NCBI RefSeq assembly: GCF_002309535.1
Contig: NZ_CP023275.1
Coordinates: forward strand, 2,480,001-2,544,000
DNA length: 64,000 nucleotides
Source: Sulfurospirillum diekertiae
GTDB lineage: Bacteria; Campylobacterota; Campylobacteria; Campylobacterales; Sulfurospirillaceae
Reading direction: 5' to 3'
Shown here: in pieces, positions 16,472 through 26,621 of the stretch
Numbering within the stretch: position 1 is the first letter of the stretch
How the letters are laid out: each line of letters starts with the position of its first letter
Notes under the pieces: generated by a model
What the model saw: only the letters and a program-made list of their open reading frames with translations
What the model was told of the DNA's origin: nothing
Databases searched by the model: none
Program-made: the position numbers and the translations under genes

Positions 16472-17371
16472 TCAAAACTTACCTTGATCCCTCAGCTTCT
16501 TATACCACGTACTATGAAGAATCTTGACTTCCTCTTCTTCCACATAGCCTGTGATAATACTATGCACTGCTCCTTTAATAGCAAACATAGACATATACAC
16601 ATGGGTAATAAACAGTGCAAGCACTGCAAAGCCCATCACATTATGAATAATGGCTGCTGCTCTTAACATATCTATTTGAGACAGACCTGTTAAATCATGC
16701 AACATTTGCATTTTAAAGTCTAGGAAGAACATAAAAGAACCACTTAATATCATGGTGATTCCTCCGAGGATGGCTACCCAGTACCACATCTTTTGACCGG
16801 CATTAAACTTCCCTGCTAGGATTGGTTTTTTCTCTTTGGAGAGGTAACCACCTAGGATCATAAACCATTTCACATCATCCATATTAAAGAGAGCTTCTTT
16901 AAGCCACATGAGTGCCATAGGAATGACGACGATAGTGAAAGGAATGGTAAAGATGCCATGAAGGTTCTTTGCCATTCTCACAAAGGTTCCACCACCGAAG
17001 AAGTCACCAAAGACGATGATAAATCCTGTTGGGATAATCACCAAGAAGCTAATTGCTGCTATTTGGTGAATAATACGGTTATAGAGATTAAAGGCATAGT
17101 ATTTCTTTGCACTGTGTGGAAAGACTTTTGGGCCTATAATCAGGTAATGGATATAGAAGGCTCCTGGGACTCCGATTAAGACTCCTAGGAATATCCATGC
17201 AAAGTATTTATTTTGCAGTAGGGTAAACAAAGGTCCTAAGTGGGTACTTCCCTCTTTTCCGTATTCTAAAATATTTTGTATGCGCATCTCACCCCAGATT
17301 TGGCTTTCAGTGGCGTATGCCACTGTTGCCAAACTCAGAGCTGCAATGATCATCATTAGATTCTTTCTCAT
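16472..17371 (-). CDS. fdhC: Formate dehydrogenase cytochrome b subunit (gamma)
   Basis: Di-haem cytochrome b of the periplasm-facing formate dehydrogenase; it passes electrons from FdhB to the menaquinone pool. The 299-aa protein has an N-terminal signal-like segment, then four membrane helices with histidines in YNRIIHQ, AKNLHG and AAIIHNVMGFAVLALFITHVYMSMF, the usual haem ligands. The ATG at 17371 follows AAAGGAG; an in-frame start 18 bases earlier has no such site. Last gene of the fdh operon. Confidence 0.92.
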   Translation of the reverse strand: MRKNLMMIIAALSLATVAYATESQIWGEMRIQNILEYGKEGSTHLGPLFTLLQNKYFAWIFLGVLIGVPGAFYIHYLIIGPKVFPHSAKKYYAFNLYNRIIHQIAAISFLVIIPTGFIIVFGDFFGGGTFVRMAKNLHGIFTIPFTIVVIPMALMWLKEALFNMDDVKWFMILGGYLSKEKKPILAGKFNAGQKMWYWVAILGGITMILSGSFMFFLDFKMQMLHDLTGLSQIDMLRAAAIIHNVMGFAVLALFITHVYMSMFAIKGAVHSIITGYVEEEEVKILHSTWYKKLRDQGKF

Positions 17372-17381
17372 TGCTGCTCCT

Positions 17382-17945
17382 TTAAGCACCTTTACCTCGA
17401 CCTACAACCCTTTTGCGGTAAATTGCAGAAACACTTTCCGCATCACCCACAAGAAGTGCATTGGTAGAGCAGATAGATGCACACATCGGTACTTTTCCCT
17501 CAGCGATTCTGTTTTGACCGTAAAGTTCTCGCTCATGAACCGAGTTTGTCTCCAAAGGACCACCCGCACACATCGTACATTTATCCATAGCTCCCTTAGC
17601 GCCAAACGCACCATCTCTTGGGAACTGTGGCGCACCAAATGGACAAGCATAAAGACAATAGCCACAACCGATACATTTGTTTTTATCATGAAGCACGATA
17701 CCGTCTTCACGAATGTAGAAACAATCTACCGGACAGACTTGCTCACAAGGAGCGTCGGTACAGTGCATACATGCGATTGAGGTTGATATTTCTTTCCCCT
17801 CAACACCATCTTGCAATGTAATGACCTTACGTCGGCTAATACCTGTTGGAAGATCATGCGCTTCGGCACACGCAACAGAACAAGCAAAACATTCGATACA
17901 ACGATTCGTATCACAATAAAATTTCATTCTTGATAATTCACTCAT
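17382..17945 (-). CDS. fdhB: Formate dehydrogenase iron-sulfur subunit (beta)
   Basis: Electron-transfer subunit with four [4Fe-4S] clusters, 187 aa. Cysteine groups are CIECFACSVAC, CMHCTDAPCEQVCPVDC, CIGCGYCLYACPFGAP and CTMCAG plus a final CASICSTNA. A GGGGGTGG run precedes two adjacent ATG codons, either of which can be the start. It lies 10 bases after fdhA. Confidence 0.93.
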   Translation of the reverse strand: MSELSRMKFYCDTNRCIECFACSVACAEAHDLPTGISRRKVITLQDGVEGKEISTSIACMHCTDAPCEQVCPVDCFYIREDGIVLHDKNKCIGCGYCLYACPFGAPQFPRDGAFGAKGAMDKCTMCAGGPLETNSVHERELYGQNRIAEGKVPMCASICSTNALLVGDAESVSAIYRKRVVGRGKGA

Positions 17946-17955
17946 CATCCACCCC

Positions 17956-20793
17956 CTATGCTTTCTCGACGCGGCATAGACCGGCGTTGAACTCTGAAAT
18001 TTGTGTGATCACATCAAAACCATAGTTTGTGATAGTATTTGAACTCTCACCGATAGCATACGGCTTCGTACCTTCTGGATAATTCGCACTCAAATCGATT
18101 CCTTGGAAAATACCCGCAAAGTTGTACGGCATACAGATACGATCCGGCGTTACACTGTGATTATGGTATGCTTTAACCTTAATTTTTGTACCTTGAGGCG
18201 CGTGAATCCACATCATATCGCGATCTTTAATGCCATGACTGAGTGCCAAGTCTGGGTGAATGTTACAGAACATCTCTGGCGTAATGGCGGAGAGGTATTT
18301 ACTGGTTCGCTCTAGCATACCTGCACCAGAAAGATTCACAACTCTCATACTGACCAACATCGTTGGGAACTCTTTAGACCAGTCTTGCTTTTGTTGCTCA
18401 GACTTAAATTTTGTCTCAACACGGAAGTTTTTAGGCTGATCTTCATAGGTCGGATATTTCGCGACCAAATCCCAACGTGGTGAGTGGATCGGCTCTCTAT
18501 GCAATGGCACTGGATCTGGGAACTCCCAAACAATCGTACGTGCTTTTGCATTTCCATACACACAAACCCCTGCTTCACGTGCTTTTTGCTGAATGAGTCC
18601 ACTAAAGTCCATCGCCCAGCTTCCACCCATTTGCGCTTTTTCTTCCTCTGTGAGGGTAATGCCAAGCACTTTTTCGATGTTCTCTTTGGTTAGTTGTGGA
18701 TAACCGCCCTCGACTTTTGAGCCCGCAACCGTGACACTCTTATCGGCTAATTGGCTTACACCATTGTGCTCTAAACCAAAGCGATTTCTAAAGCCCATAC
18801 CGCCCTCAGCCACAGGCACATCACGACGATAAAGAATCGGAGAACCCGGGTGTTTGTCATCCCAACACGGCCATGGAAGTCCATAATACTGACCTTTCAT
18901 CGGTCCTTGTCCTTCTAGAGTGACAGGATCGAACATGTGCCAGTTCTCTTGGTGTGCACGAAGACGCTCAGGTGTCCAACCGCTTAGACCAATCGATTTG
19001 ATCGTTCTGGCGATTTCTCTTTGCGCATCATCTGGCCATTTAAAGTCATTTTTCACTTGAACGACTTTGCCATCTTTGACATCCATCTTCATACCCTGAA
19101 CAAACTGGTCATAGAAGCCAAATTTTTTCGCAAAAAGGAACATAACCTCTTCATCTGTTTTGCTCTCATAAAGAGGCTCAACGACTTTGGTTCTCCATTG
19201 AGATGAACGGTTTGTTGCAGTTACGGTTCCTTCAGACTCAAATTGTGTTGCCACTGGAAGAATGTAAATACCATCTTTGCGACTGCTAAGCACAGCGGCT
19301 TCATTGACAAATGGCTCTGCAATAACCACAAGATCAAGTTTGTCCAATGCTTCTTTAATTTTCGCTTGTTGAGACATGGAAGTAATACCCGTTCCTTGAA
19401 TCCAAACAGCGCGAACAGGGCTCGAAGAGTATGTTTTTACCTCTTGAAGAACACCTTGCCACCATTGAGAAAGCGAGTAACCTTTTTCATTCATCCATTT
19501 TTTCTCAAAGAATCTGCCTTTGAGCCATTCGTAATCCACACCCCAAGACTGCGCGAAGTATTTCCAAGCACCATCATCAAGACCGTAATAGCCTGAAAGT
19601 GAGTCTGCAAGGTTACCCATATCGGTTGCGCCTTGAACGTTGTCGTGTCCACGAATGATGTAAAGACCACCACCTTTTTTACCCATATTGCCAAGAGCAA
19701 TTTGAAGGATTGGAAGGATTCTAGTATTCGATGAGCCAACACTGTGTTGTGTAATACCCAGTGACCATGCAATAGCGCTTGGAGTATTTTTAGCAAAAAG
19801 TGTTGTTGCTTGAATGATTTGATCGACCGGGATGCCTGTAACATCAGAAGTGAGTTCTGGTGTCCATTTAGCAGCTTCTGCACGGATTTGATCCATTGCA
19901 TAAGAGCGTGTGTCGATAAATTCTTTATCTTCCCAACCATTTTTAAAGATGATGTGAAGCATACCGTACACAAACGCGATATCTGTACCTGAACGAATAC
20001 GTAGGTAAAGATCTGCTTTTGCAGCACTTCTGGTATAAATTGGATCAACAACGATCAATTTCGTTCCAGCTCGATCTTTTGCTTGTAAGAAATGTTTAAA
20101 TCCAATAGGGTTCGCAACGGCTGAGTTTGCACCAATCATCATAATGACTTTTGCATTAACCGCATCACCAAATTGTTGTGTCATAGCACCGTATCCAAAT
20201 GTATTCGCAGCACCTGCGACGGAAGCACTATGTCAAATTCGAGCGACGTGATCTATATTGTTTGTTCCCCACATTGCAGCAAATTTTCTAAAATAGAAAG
20301 CCTGTTGCAAGCTGAATTTTGCAGAACCTAAAAACTCTACAATGTCTGGGCCATTTTCGGCGCGCATTTTAAGCATCTTGTCTGAAATCTCGTTAACGGC
20401 TTGATCCCAACTGATACGTTGCCATTTTCCATCGACTTTTTTCAAAGGATACTTAATACGTTGTTTGCTCTTAACCAAATCAATCTGGTCAATACCTTTA
20501 CAACAATGACTACCTTGACTAATCGGGTGATCTTGTGCCACATCTTGGCGAACCCACACACCATTTTGAACTTCAGCGATAATACCGCAACCTGCAGAAC
20601 AAATACTACAAATCGTTTTGACTTTCTTCGAACCTGGGAATGGATTTTTCACTTCTTCTTCGGTAGCTGGTCTGATTGAATCACTGGATGCAAACGCACT
20701 GCCTGCTCCAAAACTCGCTCCGATCGCTGCCATTTTAAGAAATGATCGTCTTCCCATGTGCAAAGAGGCGTCTTTTAACATCTCTTTACTCAT
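17956..20793 (-). CDS. fdhA: Selenocysteine-containing formate dehydrogenase catalytic subunit (alpha)
   Basis: Molybdo- or tungsto-bis-pyranopterin enzyme oxidising formate to CO2 in the periplasm, 945 aa including Sec. The N-terminus is a twin-arginine signal (GRRSFLKMAAIGASFG), followed by the [4Fe-4S] motif CSICSAGCGI...C. The frame is interrupted by one TGA at 20233-20235 (codon 187) in HVARI-U-HSASVAGAANTFGYGAMT, the exact position of the active-site Sec of formate dehydrogenases; a SECIS-like hairpin follows and selA/selB are nearby. Gene callers that treat TGA as stop will split it into 186-aa and 742-aa pieces. The C-terminal cofactor domain (IHPDLALSHGIKDRDMMWIHAP) is intact. Confidence 0.95.
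20205..20235 (-). promoter_or_regulatory. Sec codon and bacterial SECIS element in fdhA
   Basis: After TGA (20233-20235) a stem-loop TCGCAG-GTG-CTGCGA begins 15 bases downstream. The apical GCAGGTGCTGC resembles the GCAGGUCUGC of the Escherichia coli fdhF SECIS, which SelB binds. Confidence 0.8.
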
Positions 20794-20802
20794 CTAATCT
20801 CC

Positions 20803-21012
20803 TTAGACTGCCGCGTGATAATACGCGTCCCAATTAGCTGTTTTTTTGTAGAGAATCTCTTTTTTCTTCGATTTTCCCTTAACAACACCATTACTTCCTG
20901 CTATTGTGGCACCGCTTTCGTTAGCAATTGCACTAACGCCAACAGCGGCAACAACAGCACTTGCGCCTAGAGTTTTTTTAAGAAAACTCCTTCTTTGATC
21001 TTGCATGGTCAT
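20803..21012 (-). CDS. Twin-arginine small formate dehydrogenase accessory protein
   Basis: A 69-aa protein with a twin-arginine signal (RRSFLKKTLGASAVVAAVGVSAIA) and a short Lys-rich tail ending ANWDAYYHAAV. Proteins of this size and motif precede fdhA in Campylobacter and related genomes; they probably stay with the enzyme or help its export. It lies 9 bases before fdhA, with an AAGGAG site before the ATG. Confidence 0.8.
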   Translation of the reverse strand: MTMQDQRRSFLKKTLGASAVVAAVGVSAIANESGATIAGSNGVVKGKSKKKEILYKKTANWDAYYHAAV

Positions 21013-21144
21013 TTTCTCCTTGCAGAATTTCTCTTTGACTTCAAAGAGAGAGCTAAAGAAACCATGATTTCCTTAGCTCAACCTCTTTACATGTAAAGAT
21101 TTTAACTATGCAAAATAAGCATATTAATAGAACATAGAGCACCA

Positions 21145-21226
21145 AAGGTGCGTGGGCTTTCTGCTAAAGATTGCCCAGTGTTAACGTAGTCTTTAGAGCT
21201 TTGCTTTAAAGACGTGTCAAGAGTTT
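21145..21226. repeat. Intergenic hairpin repeat, copy A
   Basis: GCACCAAAGGTGCGTGGGCTTT, a middle part with TTAACGTAG, then the hairpin GTCTTTA-GAGCTTTGCT-TAAAGAC and GTGTCAA. It shares the GCAC..GTGCGTGG block, CTTTCTG and loop with copy B (32340-32445). It ends next to the stop codon of the TorD-like gene and may end or trim the upstream transcript. Confidence 0.5.
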
Positions 21227-21227
21227 T

Positions 21228-21941
21228 TTAAAGGACAAACTCTTCCATATTTTTCTTCGGTCTTGGCGTCAGTGGTTTATGGGGTTTCTTAAACTCTTTG
21301 GTAAACACTCTTGGCGCTTCACTCTCGCGTAATGGTTTTTTCACATCCAGATAAAGCCTCTCAAGCGCAACAAACGATTGCATAATGATTGCGACATCTT
21401 CGTAAAAATGGCTGTCCTCATGGACATGAAGGGCGGCGATAAACTCATCAATAAAGGGATTTAAAATCTTCTCAAAAACTTCACGTCCTAGTTGTGCGCT
21501 CTTCTCATTACCTGCTAACTCATCTTCGATCATTTTTTGCATAAACAAAACAATAAAACCGATGTGATCTTCTAACTCTTTAAATTTCTCGTTATCGCGT
21601 CTATAATTGGAACTTAAAACATATTTCACCATTTCTTGACGCATTTTGCCATCGTCTCTGTTTTCTACAAAAAACGAAGCGGTGACAGGAATATACGCTG
21701 AATAGGGACTAAAAAAGACTTTGTCGCTCTCCTCTTTTAAAAGCGTATAGCCTCCAGTAATAAGCAAATTTTGCATATTACTAAACGCCAAATGACTCTC
21801 TTCATCCAGTGGATTCTGCGCTAGTACATCAATCGTTTTTTGAATCATTCCAAGATCATTGGGATTGTCAAAAAATGTTAAAAGGGAGGCAAAGAGCCCA
21901 TAATAAACGGCTCTTGCTTTATTGATCGCCTCTTTATTCAT
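21228..21941 (-). CDS. TorD/DmsD family molybdoenzyme maturation chaperone
   Basis: All-helical cytoplasmic chaperone, 237 aa, expected to bind the FdhA twin-arginine signal until cofactor is inserted. Features are the N-terminal ARAVYYGLFASLLTF, a mid segment SAYIPVTASFFVENRDDGKMRQEMVKYVL and LEDHIGFIVLFMQKMIEDE, typical of the TorD family. The Lys/Pro-rich C-terminus is disordered. Its ATG overlaps the ferredoxin gene stop by 4 bases. Confidence 0.85.
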   Translation of the reverse strand: MNKEAINKARAVYYGLFASLLTFFDNPNDLGMIQKTIDVLAQNPLDEESHLAFSNMQNLLITGGYTLLKEESDKVFFSPYSAYIPVTASFFVENRDDGKMRQEMVKYVLSSNYRRDNEKFKELEDHIGFIVLFMQKMIEDELAGNEKSAQLGREVFEKILNPFIDEFIAALHVHEDSHFYEDVAIIMQSFVALERLYLDVKKPLRESEAPRVFTKEFKKPHKPLTPRPKKNMEEFVL

Positions 21942-23620
21942 ACGTTCATTCCTTTCATTTCGTTTTCCATGTGTGCTTTAAACATCACTTTGGGTTTGCA
22001 TGCCGCACAACAGTAGAGTGTTCGAAGTTTTACCTCATCATTGCCAAAAAGTGGTGTCATGACCGCTGCAATTTTTTCAACGGCTTTAACGGTCGCAAAC
22101 GGCATTCCACACTCAAGACAGGTAAAAAGTTCGTCTTTTGCCATAATACGTTGGCTAAACCAACTTGGTTTCAAACTGATCTCATCGCGCACAACGGTTA
22201 AACACTCTTGCTCAGGACAGGTCACTTCACAATAGGTACAATTTGTACAAATCGAAGCATTAAAACGAAGTGAATTGTCTTCTGGATGAGCCGTTAAAGC
22301 GCGAACATTACAAGCACCCACACAACTAAGGCACAATGTACATTTACTCTCATCAATTTTGATGTCGCCGTAATGAACATGCTCACCCGCTTTAACCACA
22401 CCTAAATCTTCATCACCCACTAAGTGAGCAAGGCGTGCAGAGAAAATTTCACGTTTGCGAAGTCCATCCTCATTGATGCCATACATACACTCAGGAAAAC
22501 TTTCCATCGTTTCAAAAATACGTGCTAAATCAGCTGTGTCTTCACAAACATAAATCGCTTTTTTATGGTACTTTCGCTCAAAAATTTCATTGATCATGCG
22601 AATGACATCACCCGTGCCTTTGGAGATAAAGTCCGTGTAAAAGATGATTGGATTGCCACTGGTTTGCAAAAGCGTCATTAAATGCGCTTCGTGCAAATAC
22701 TTCTCACCTTCGATCATTAAAGGCAATACGCCCTCATGCAGAGGAATATCAATCAAGCCTAAATCCATTTTATGAGGAATAATCAGCGCCGTTGCACCTT
22801 TAAAATACGCACTTAAATGTGAAAAAGCAATGCGTGGCATTTGCGTATAATCAAGCGCGCCACTGGGGCATACGCTAATACATCCACCACATCCATGACA
22901 ATCAATGTGCGAAAAGACTAAATGCTTCGTTTCATCTTCTTTCAAAATAGCGACGGTGGGACAAACCTCAGCACATTTGCCGCAAATCTCTTCGCGTCTT
23001 TCATGATACTGACAAATGGAAGGATCGTAGTTAATATAATTTTTATAGTGGTACTCACCTTTGTTGTCACGAAGCTTTTTGAGCGCACCTTCTAAACCAA
23101 GAAGTGCTGGGTCATACACACCACTTTGTTTCATGGCAAAACTAGGAGCATTCCACCAAATGATCTGATCGCACTCTAATTCAAGAAGTTCATCCTCTTT
23201 TTTCAGCGTTACATGTAAATCCCCAATGTGTCCATTCACATCTAAAATCATTGCAGGGGAAAGAAGCATGACCGTAAAATCATCCTCTCTTAACTCCTCT
23301 TTCAATGCTTCATGGCTTGCATCTTCACTGACGATTAAAACCTTACCGCCGACCTCTTGTGAATAGTCCATATCTTGTGCAAAATCAAATCCAAGCGCAC
23401 GCATCGCGTAAAGTTTTGTAACATTATTTATTTTTTGTGCAATGGTATCATTGGATTGTTTGAGGTAAAAATTGATCTCTGGCGCGTAAATAATCGCTTC
23501 TGCCTCAGGGTGATTAGAGACAAGATACTCGCCTTTAGATGCCGTTTTGACAAGCTCTATCTCTTCACTCAGTGGAAAATCTAAGCCGATGTTATCGTAA
23601 AAAATATACTCTTTTTGCAT
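21938..23620 (-). CDS. Multi-[4Fe-4S] ferredoxin-domain protein of the formate dehydrogenase operon
   Basis: A large soluble iron-sulfur protein, about 560 aa. Cysteine clusters occur as CGKCAEVCPTVAIL with CHGCGGCISVCPSGAL (about 215-260), CTLCLSCVGACNVRAL with CTNCTYCEVTCPEQ (about 430-480) and a late CLECGMPF...CCAACKP zinc-like group. There is no signal peptide, so it acts in the cytoplasm, probably in electron supply or cofactor loading for FdhA. ATG 23620 has GGGAA upstream; ATG 23632 is also possible. It is the first gene of the leftward fdh operon, about 100 bases from a ModE-like box. Confidence 0.85.
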   Translation of the reverse strand: MQKEYIFYDNIGLDFPLSEEIELVKTASKGEYLVSNHPEAEAIIYAPEINFYLKQSNDTIAQKINNVTKLYAMRALGFDFAQDMDYSQEVGGKVLIVSEDASHEALKEELREDDFTVMLLSPAMILDVNGHIGDLHVTLKKEDELLELECDQIIWWNAPSFAMKQSGVYDPALLGLEGALKKLRDNKGEYHYKNYINYDPSICQYHERREEICGKCAEVCPTVAILKEDETKHLVFSHIDCHGCGGCISVCPSGALDYTQMPRIAFSHLSAYFKGATALIIPHKMDLGLIDIPLHEGVLPLMIEGEKYLHEAHLMTLLQTSGNPIIFYTDFISKGTGDVIRMINEIFERKYHKKAIYVCEDTADLARIFETMESFPECMYGINEDGLRKREIFSARLAHLVGDEDLGVVKAGEHVHYGDIKIDESKCTLCLSCVGACNVRALTAHPEDNSLRFNASICTNCTYCEVTCPEQECLTVVRDEISLKPSWFSQRIMAKDELFTCLECGMPFATVKAVEKIAAVMTPLFGNDEVKLRTLYCCAACKPKVMFKAHMENEMKGMNV

Positions 23621-23715
23621 TTTGTTTCCCATATTGGTAAATCATTGTTTACCTAATTGTAAAATGAATTGGTTTAAACCGATCTTAACAAGAGAAAGTT
23701 TATCCGCTTGTATAT

Positions 23716-23739
23716 CGTTATATATATATTTATATAACT
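23716..23739. promoter_or_regulatory. ModE-like operator between the fdh operon and the sensor genes
   Basis: CGTTATAT-N8-ATATAACT, 24 bp, within the divergent region. One base in one half differs from the symmetric ModE box. It could control the molybdoenzyme operon to the left, the sensor operon to the right, or both. Confidence 0.65.
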
Positions 23740-23824
23740 AATTATAGGGGCTTCTTTCACTATAGGTTGCGTTAATATTCTTCCGCTATAATAAGTATCA
23801 TCAAATAATGAAGGTGACTTTATT

Positions 23825-24988
23825 TTGGTAAACAAAAACTTTCTGGTTTTGAGCTTTTTTGCTCTCTTCCTTATTTTATTTTATTTTATGGTTGCGCCAC
23901 AATATAAGAACTATGAAAAAAATACGATTCTGTTGGGCGCTTCACTTCCACTCAGCGGCATCAATAGTCATTTGGGCAGAGATATCGTTGTGGGCGCAAA
24001 TACCTATTTTAGTCATACCAATGCCAGAGGTGGCATTCAAGGTAAAAAGATCGAATTTATCCAATATGACGATAAATATGAACCAGAAAACACATTTAGT
24101 AACACCATTAAACTCATTACCAAAGACGAGGTTTTTGCTCTTTTTGGCTTCGTAGGAACACCCACGGTTAAACGAGTTCTTCCCATCATTGTGGAAAGCA
24201 ACATTCCGTTCATTGCTCCTTATACCGGCGCTCTATTTCTACGCACCAAAGATACCGACAACATTGTCAACTTTAGAAGCTCTTATACTGATGAGCTTGA
24301 TGCCTTGGTGGAGTACCTCACCAGGCAAAAAAATATCACCCGCTTTGCGATCTTCTATCAAAATGATGACTATGGTGAAGAGGGGTACATCGCACTCACA
24401 AATGCCCTCTCTAAACGTAACTTGACACTTATTGCTGAAGGCACGTATAAACGCAATACTCTCTCCATTCGTCATGCTATCCATGAAATTGAAGCGGCAA
24501 AACCTGAGGCTATCATCTTAGTAGGTGCCTATAAACCAACGGCACGTTTTATTGAGAAAGTCAAAGAATATGGTTCTTCAAAAATTATTTTTTGTCCCAT
24601 TTCCTTTGTCAATGCAGATGCTTTAATGGGAGAGTTACAAGGAAAAGGCGACAATATTCTCTTTTCGCAAACTGTTCCCTCTTACGATGATTTCTACTCT
24701 AAAGAAGCCGTAGAGTATTTGAAAAACCTCGCATTTTACTATCCTGATGAGAAACCTTCTTTGGTCTCATACGAAGCGTACCTTGCAGCAAAAACAACAG
24801 TCGCTGCACTCAATTCTATTAATGGAACCATTACCCGTAGCAAATTTTTAGATAAACTCAAACATGTTTCACCTCGCACACTGGATAACATTCCTCTTTT
24901 TTACCACAATGCGCAACTTTTAAACCAAGTGTATCTCTCAAACTACGTCAATGGCAAGTTTGAGATTATTCAAAAGTATGAGTATTAA
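23825..24988 (+). CDS. Membrane-anchored periplasmic binding protein (Peripla_BP_6/LivJ-like), sensor partner
   Basis: A 387-aa protein with an N-terminal membrane helix and a type I periplasmic binding fold: LGASLPLSGINSHLGRDIVVGANTYF, FALFGFVGTPTVKRVLPIIVESNIPFIAPYTGA, FAIFYQNDDYGEEGY and a final VYLSNYVNGKF. The start appears to be TTG at 23825 with AAGGTG eight bases before. No permease follows; instead the stop codon overlaps a histidine kinase gene, so this is most likely a ligand-sensing partner rather than a transporter part. The ligand (amino acid, formate, other) is not readable. Confidence 0.85.
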   Translation: MVNKNFLVLSFFALFLILFYFMVAPQYKNYEKNTILLGASLPLSGINSHLGRDIVVGANTYFSHTNARGGIQGKKIEFIQYDDKYEPENTFSNTIKLITKDEVFALFGFVGTPTVKRVLPIIVESNIPFIAPYTGALFLRTKDTDNIVNFRSSYTDELDALVEYLTRQKNITRFAIFYQNDDYGEEGYIALTNALSKRNLTLIAEGTYKRNTLSIRHAIHEIEAAKPEAIILVGAYKPTARFIEKVKEYGSSKIIFCPISFVNADALMGELQGKGDNILFSQTVPSYDDFYSKEAVEYLKNLAFYYPDEKPSLVSYEAYLAAKTTVAALNSINGTITRSKFLDKLKHVSPRTLDNIPLFYHNAQLLNQVYLSNYVNGKFEIIQKYEY

Positions 24989-24989
24989 G

Positions 24990-26621
24990 ATGACATTTTT
25001 TCAATTTATTAACCAAAAATTAGAAACGATCAAGTTTTCCAATAAAACGAAAATTCTCATCTTTATCATCTTAAGTGGCACGATGACGATTGGTTTTTTG
25101 ATGTTCGTCTCTATTTTTGCACTCAAATACGACTATGAAACGCTGTTTCAAAAACACACCCAACCTCAATTTGATTTGGAAGAGATTAAAGATAATTACA
25201 GAGTCAATATCGCTGAAACACTCCATGACATACGTGAAAAGCAGATTAGCAATGATGATGCTATTGAAGTCATTTACCTGAGTCAACAGATCATCCACAA
25301 ACAATGGAATAGCTACCAATTCGCTACCAATCGCCATATTGGTGGACTTCCTTATTATGCGAGTAAATGGCTCAGCCTCTTTTTAGTCACGCCAGACATT
25401 CCAGAAAAAACGATTTTCCAGCAAGGTATTGTGGAAAAGGTGAGTGTCAAAATGCAAAATATCGATAGTAAAATCAACATTGTGCTTGAACTGTTAAAAT
25501 ACTCTAAAAATGAGCAAGTTGGCTTTTTGATCGACGATATTCTTTTAGAGACCAACTCTTTGAATATCTATCTCTCCAGCCTGATTACTACCCATCTAAA
25601 ACAGTCCATCACCGAAAAACAGGTCAATGACAGCCTCTTTCAAACCAGCACAGTGATGCTGATTCTTCTCATCGGTATGATCTTCTTTTTTATCACCATG
25701 GTACTTCTCATCATCATCAACCATTTTAAAAACCTACACAACTACCTTGAAGAGAACGTCTTGATTAAAACCAAAGAGCTCCGTGATCTCAACGATTCGC
25801 TCGAACTTCGCATCAGACGTGAAGTCGAAAATAGCCGTAAAAAAGACAACATTATGTTCCAACAGGCCAGACTGGCAAGTCTGGGGGAGATGCTGCAAAA
25901 CATTGCCCATCAATGGAGACAACCGCTGGGTTCTTTGATGATGATTATCCAAAGTTTTGAAAGCAAATTTTTTGCCAAAAAACTCGATGAAACCTTCATC
26001 GCTTCACGCGTTAAAGACGCTCAACTGCTCTCTTCTACGATGTCAGATACCCTAGAAGATTTTCGCACTTTCTTTAACCCAAACAAAAGTAAAAAAGAGT
26101 TTAGTATCAATGCTGTCATTCAAAAAGCGATTGACCTCTCCAAATATCAACTGGAGCGTGAGGAGATTACCCTTGAATTGTTCATCAAAGATGATTTAGA
26201 AGTCTTTGGTTTTAAAAATGAACTGATTCATGTTTTGCTCAACCTTATTGGCAATTCTAAAGATATTTTAGCAACCAAAACAGACCAATCTGCCAAGATC
26301 ATACATATCATTGCCAAGCAAAATTCTGAGCGTATTTATATCAATGTTATTGATAATGGTGGTGGAATAAAAAGTGATATAATACCCAAAGTTTTTGACC
26401 CCTATTTTACGACTAAACACAAGAGTGTAGGCACTGGCATTGGGCTTTATATGTCCAAACAGATGGTCGAAAAACATATGCATGGTAAAATAACCTGTAA
26501 AAATATTCGCCATAAATTAGGAACAAAACTTTTTTGGGCGTGTACGATGTTTACGATAGAAATACCAAAAAATTACATCAATACAAATGAGGGTGATGAC
26601 GATGAACAAGCGCAATTTTGA
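24990..26621 (+). CDS. Membrane sensor histidine kinase
   Basis: About 543 aa, starting ATG at 24990 right after the binding-protein stop (an in-frame ATG at 24978 overlaps it). Two membrane helices (about 15-40 and 225-250) enclose a periplasmic helical sensor region; a coiled coil then leads to the H-box LASLGEMLQNIAHQWRQPLGSL and the ATPase blocks NLIGNSKDIL, DNGGGIKSDIIPKVFDPYFTTK and GTGIGLYMSK. This HWRQPL type is common in Campylobacterota. It presumably reads the bound state of the neighbouring binding protein. Confidence 0.9.
   Translation: MTFFQFINQKLETIKFSNKTKILIFIILSGTMTIGFLMFVSIFALKYDYETLFQKHTQPQFDLEEIKDNYRVNIAETLHDIREKQISNDDAIEVIYLSQQIIHKQWNSYQFATNRHIGGLPYYASKWLSLFLVTPDIPEKTIFQQGIVEKVSVKMQNIDSKINIVLELLKYSKNEQVGFLIDDILLETNSLNIYLSSLITTHLKQSITEKQVNDSLFQTSTVMLILLIGMIFFFITMVLLIIINHFKNLHNYLEENVLIKTKELRDLNDSLELRIRREVENSRKKDNIMFQQARLASLGEMLQNIAHQWRQPLGSLMMIIQSFESKFFAKKLDETFIASRVKDAQLLSSTMSDTLEDFRTFFNPNKSKKEFSINAVIQKAIDLSKYQLEREEITLELFIKDDLEVFGFKNELIHVLLNLIGNSKDILATKTDQSAKIIHIIAKQNSERIYINVIDNGGGIKSDIIPKVFDPYFTTKHKSVGTGIGLYMSKQMVEKHMHGKITCKNIRHKLGTKLFWACTMFTIEIPKNYINTNEGDDDEQAQF

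Noticed and set aside
20233-20793. Separate truncated formate dehydrogenase gene ending at a TGA
   Set aside because: The TGA is the selenocysteine codon, with flanking HVARI..HSASVAGAA and a SECIS stem; the two frames are one gene.
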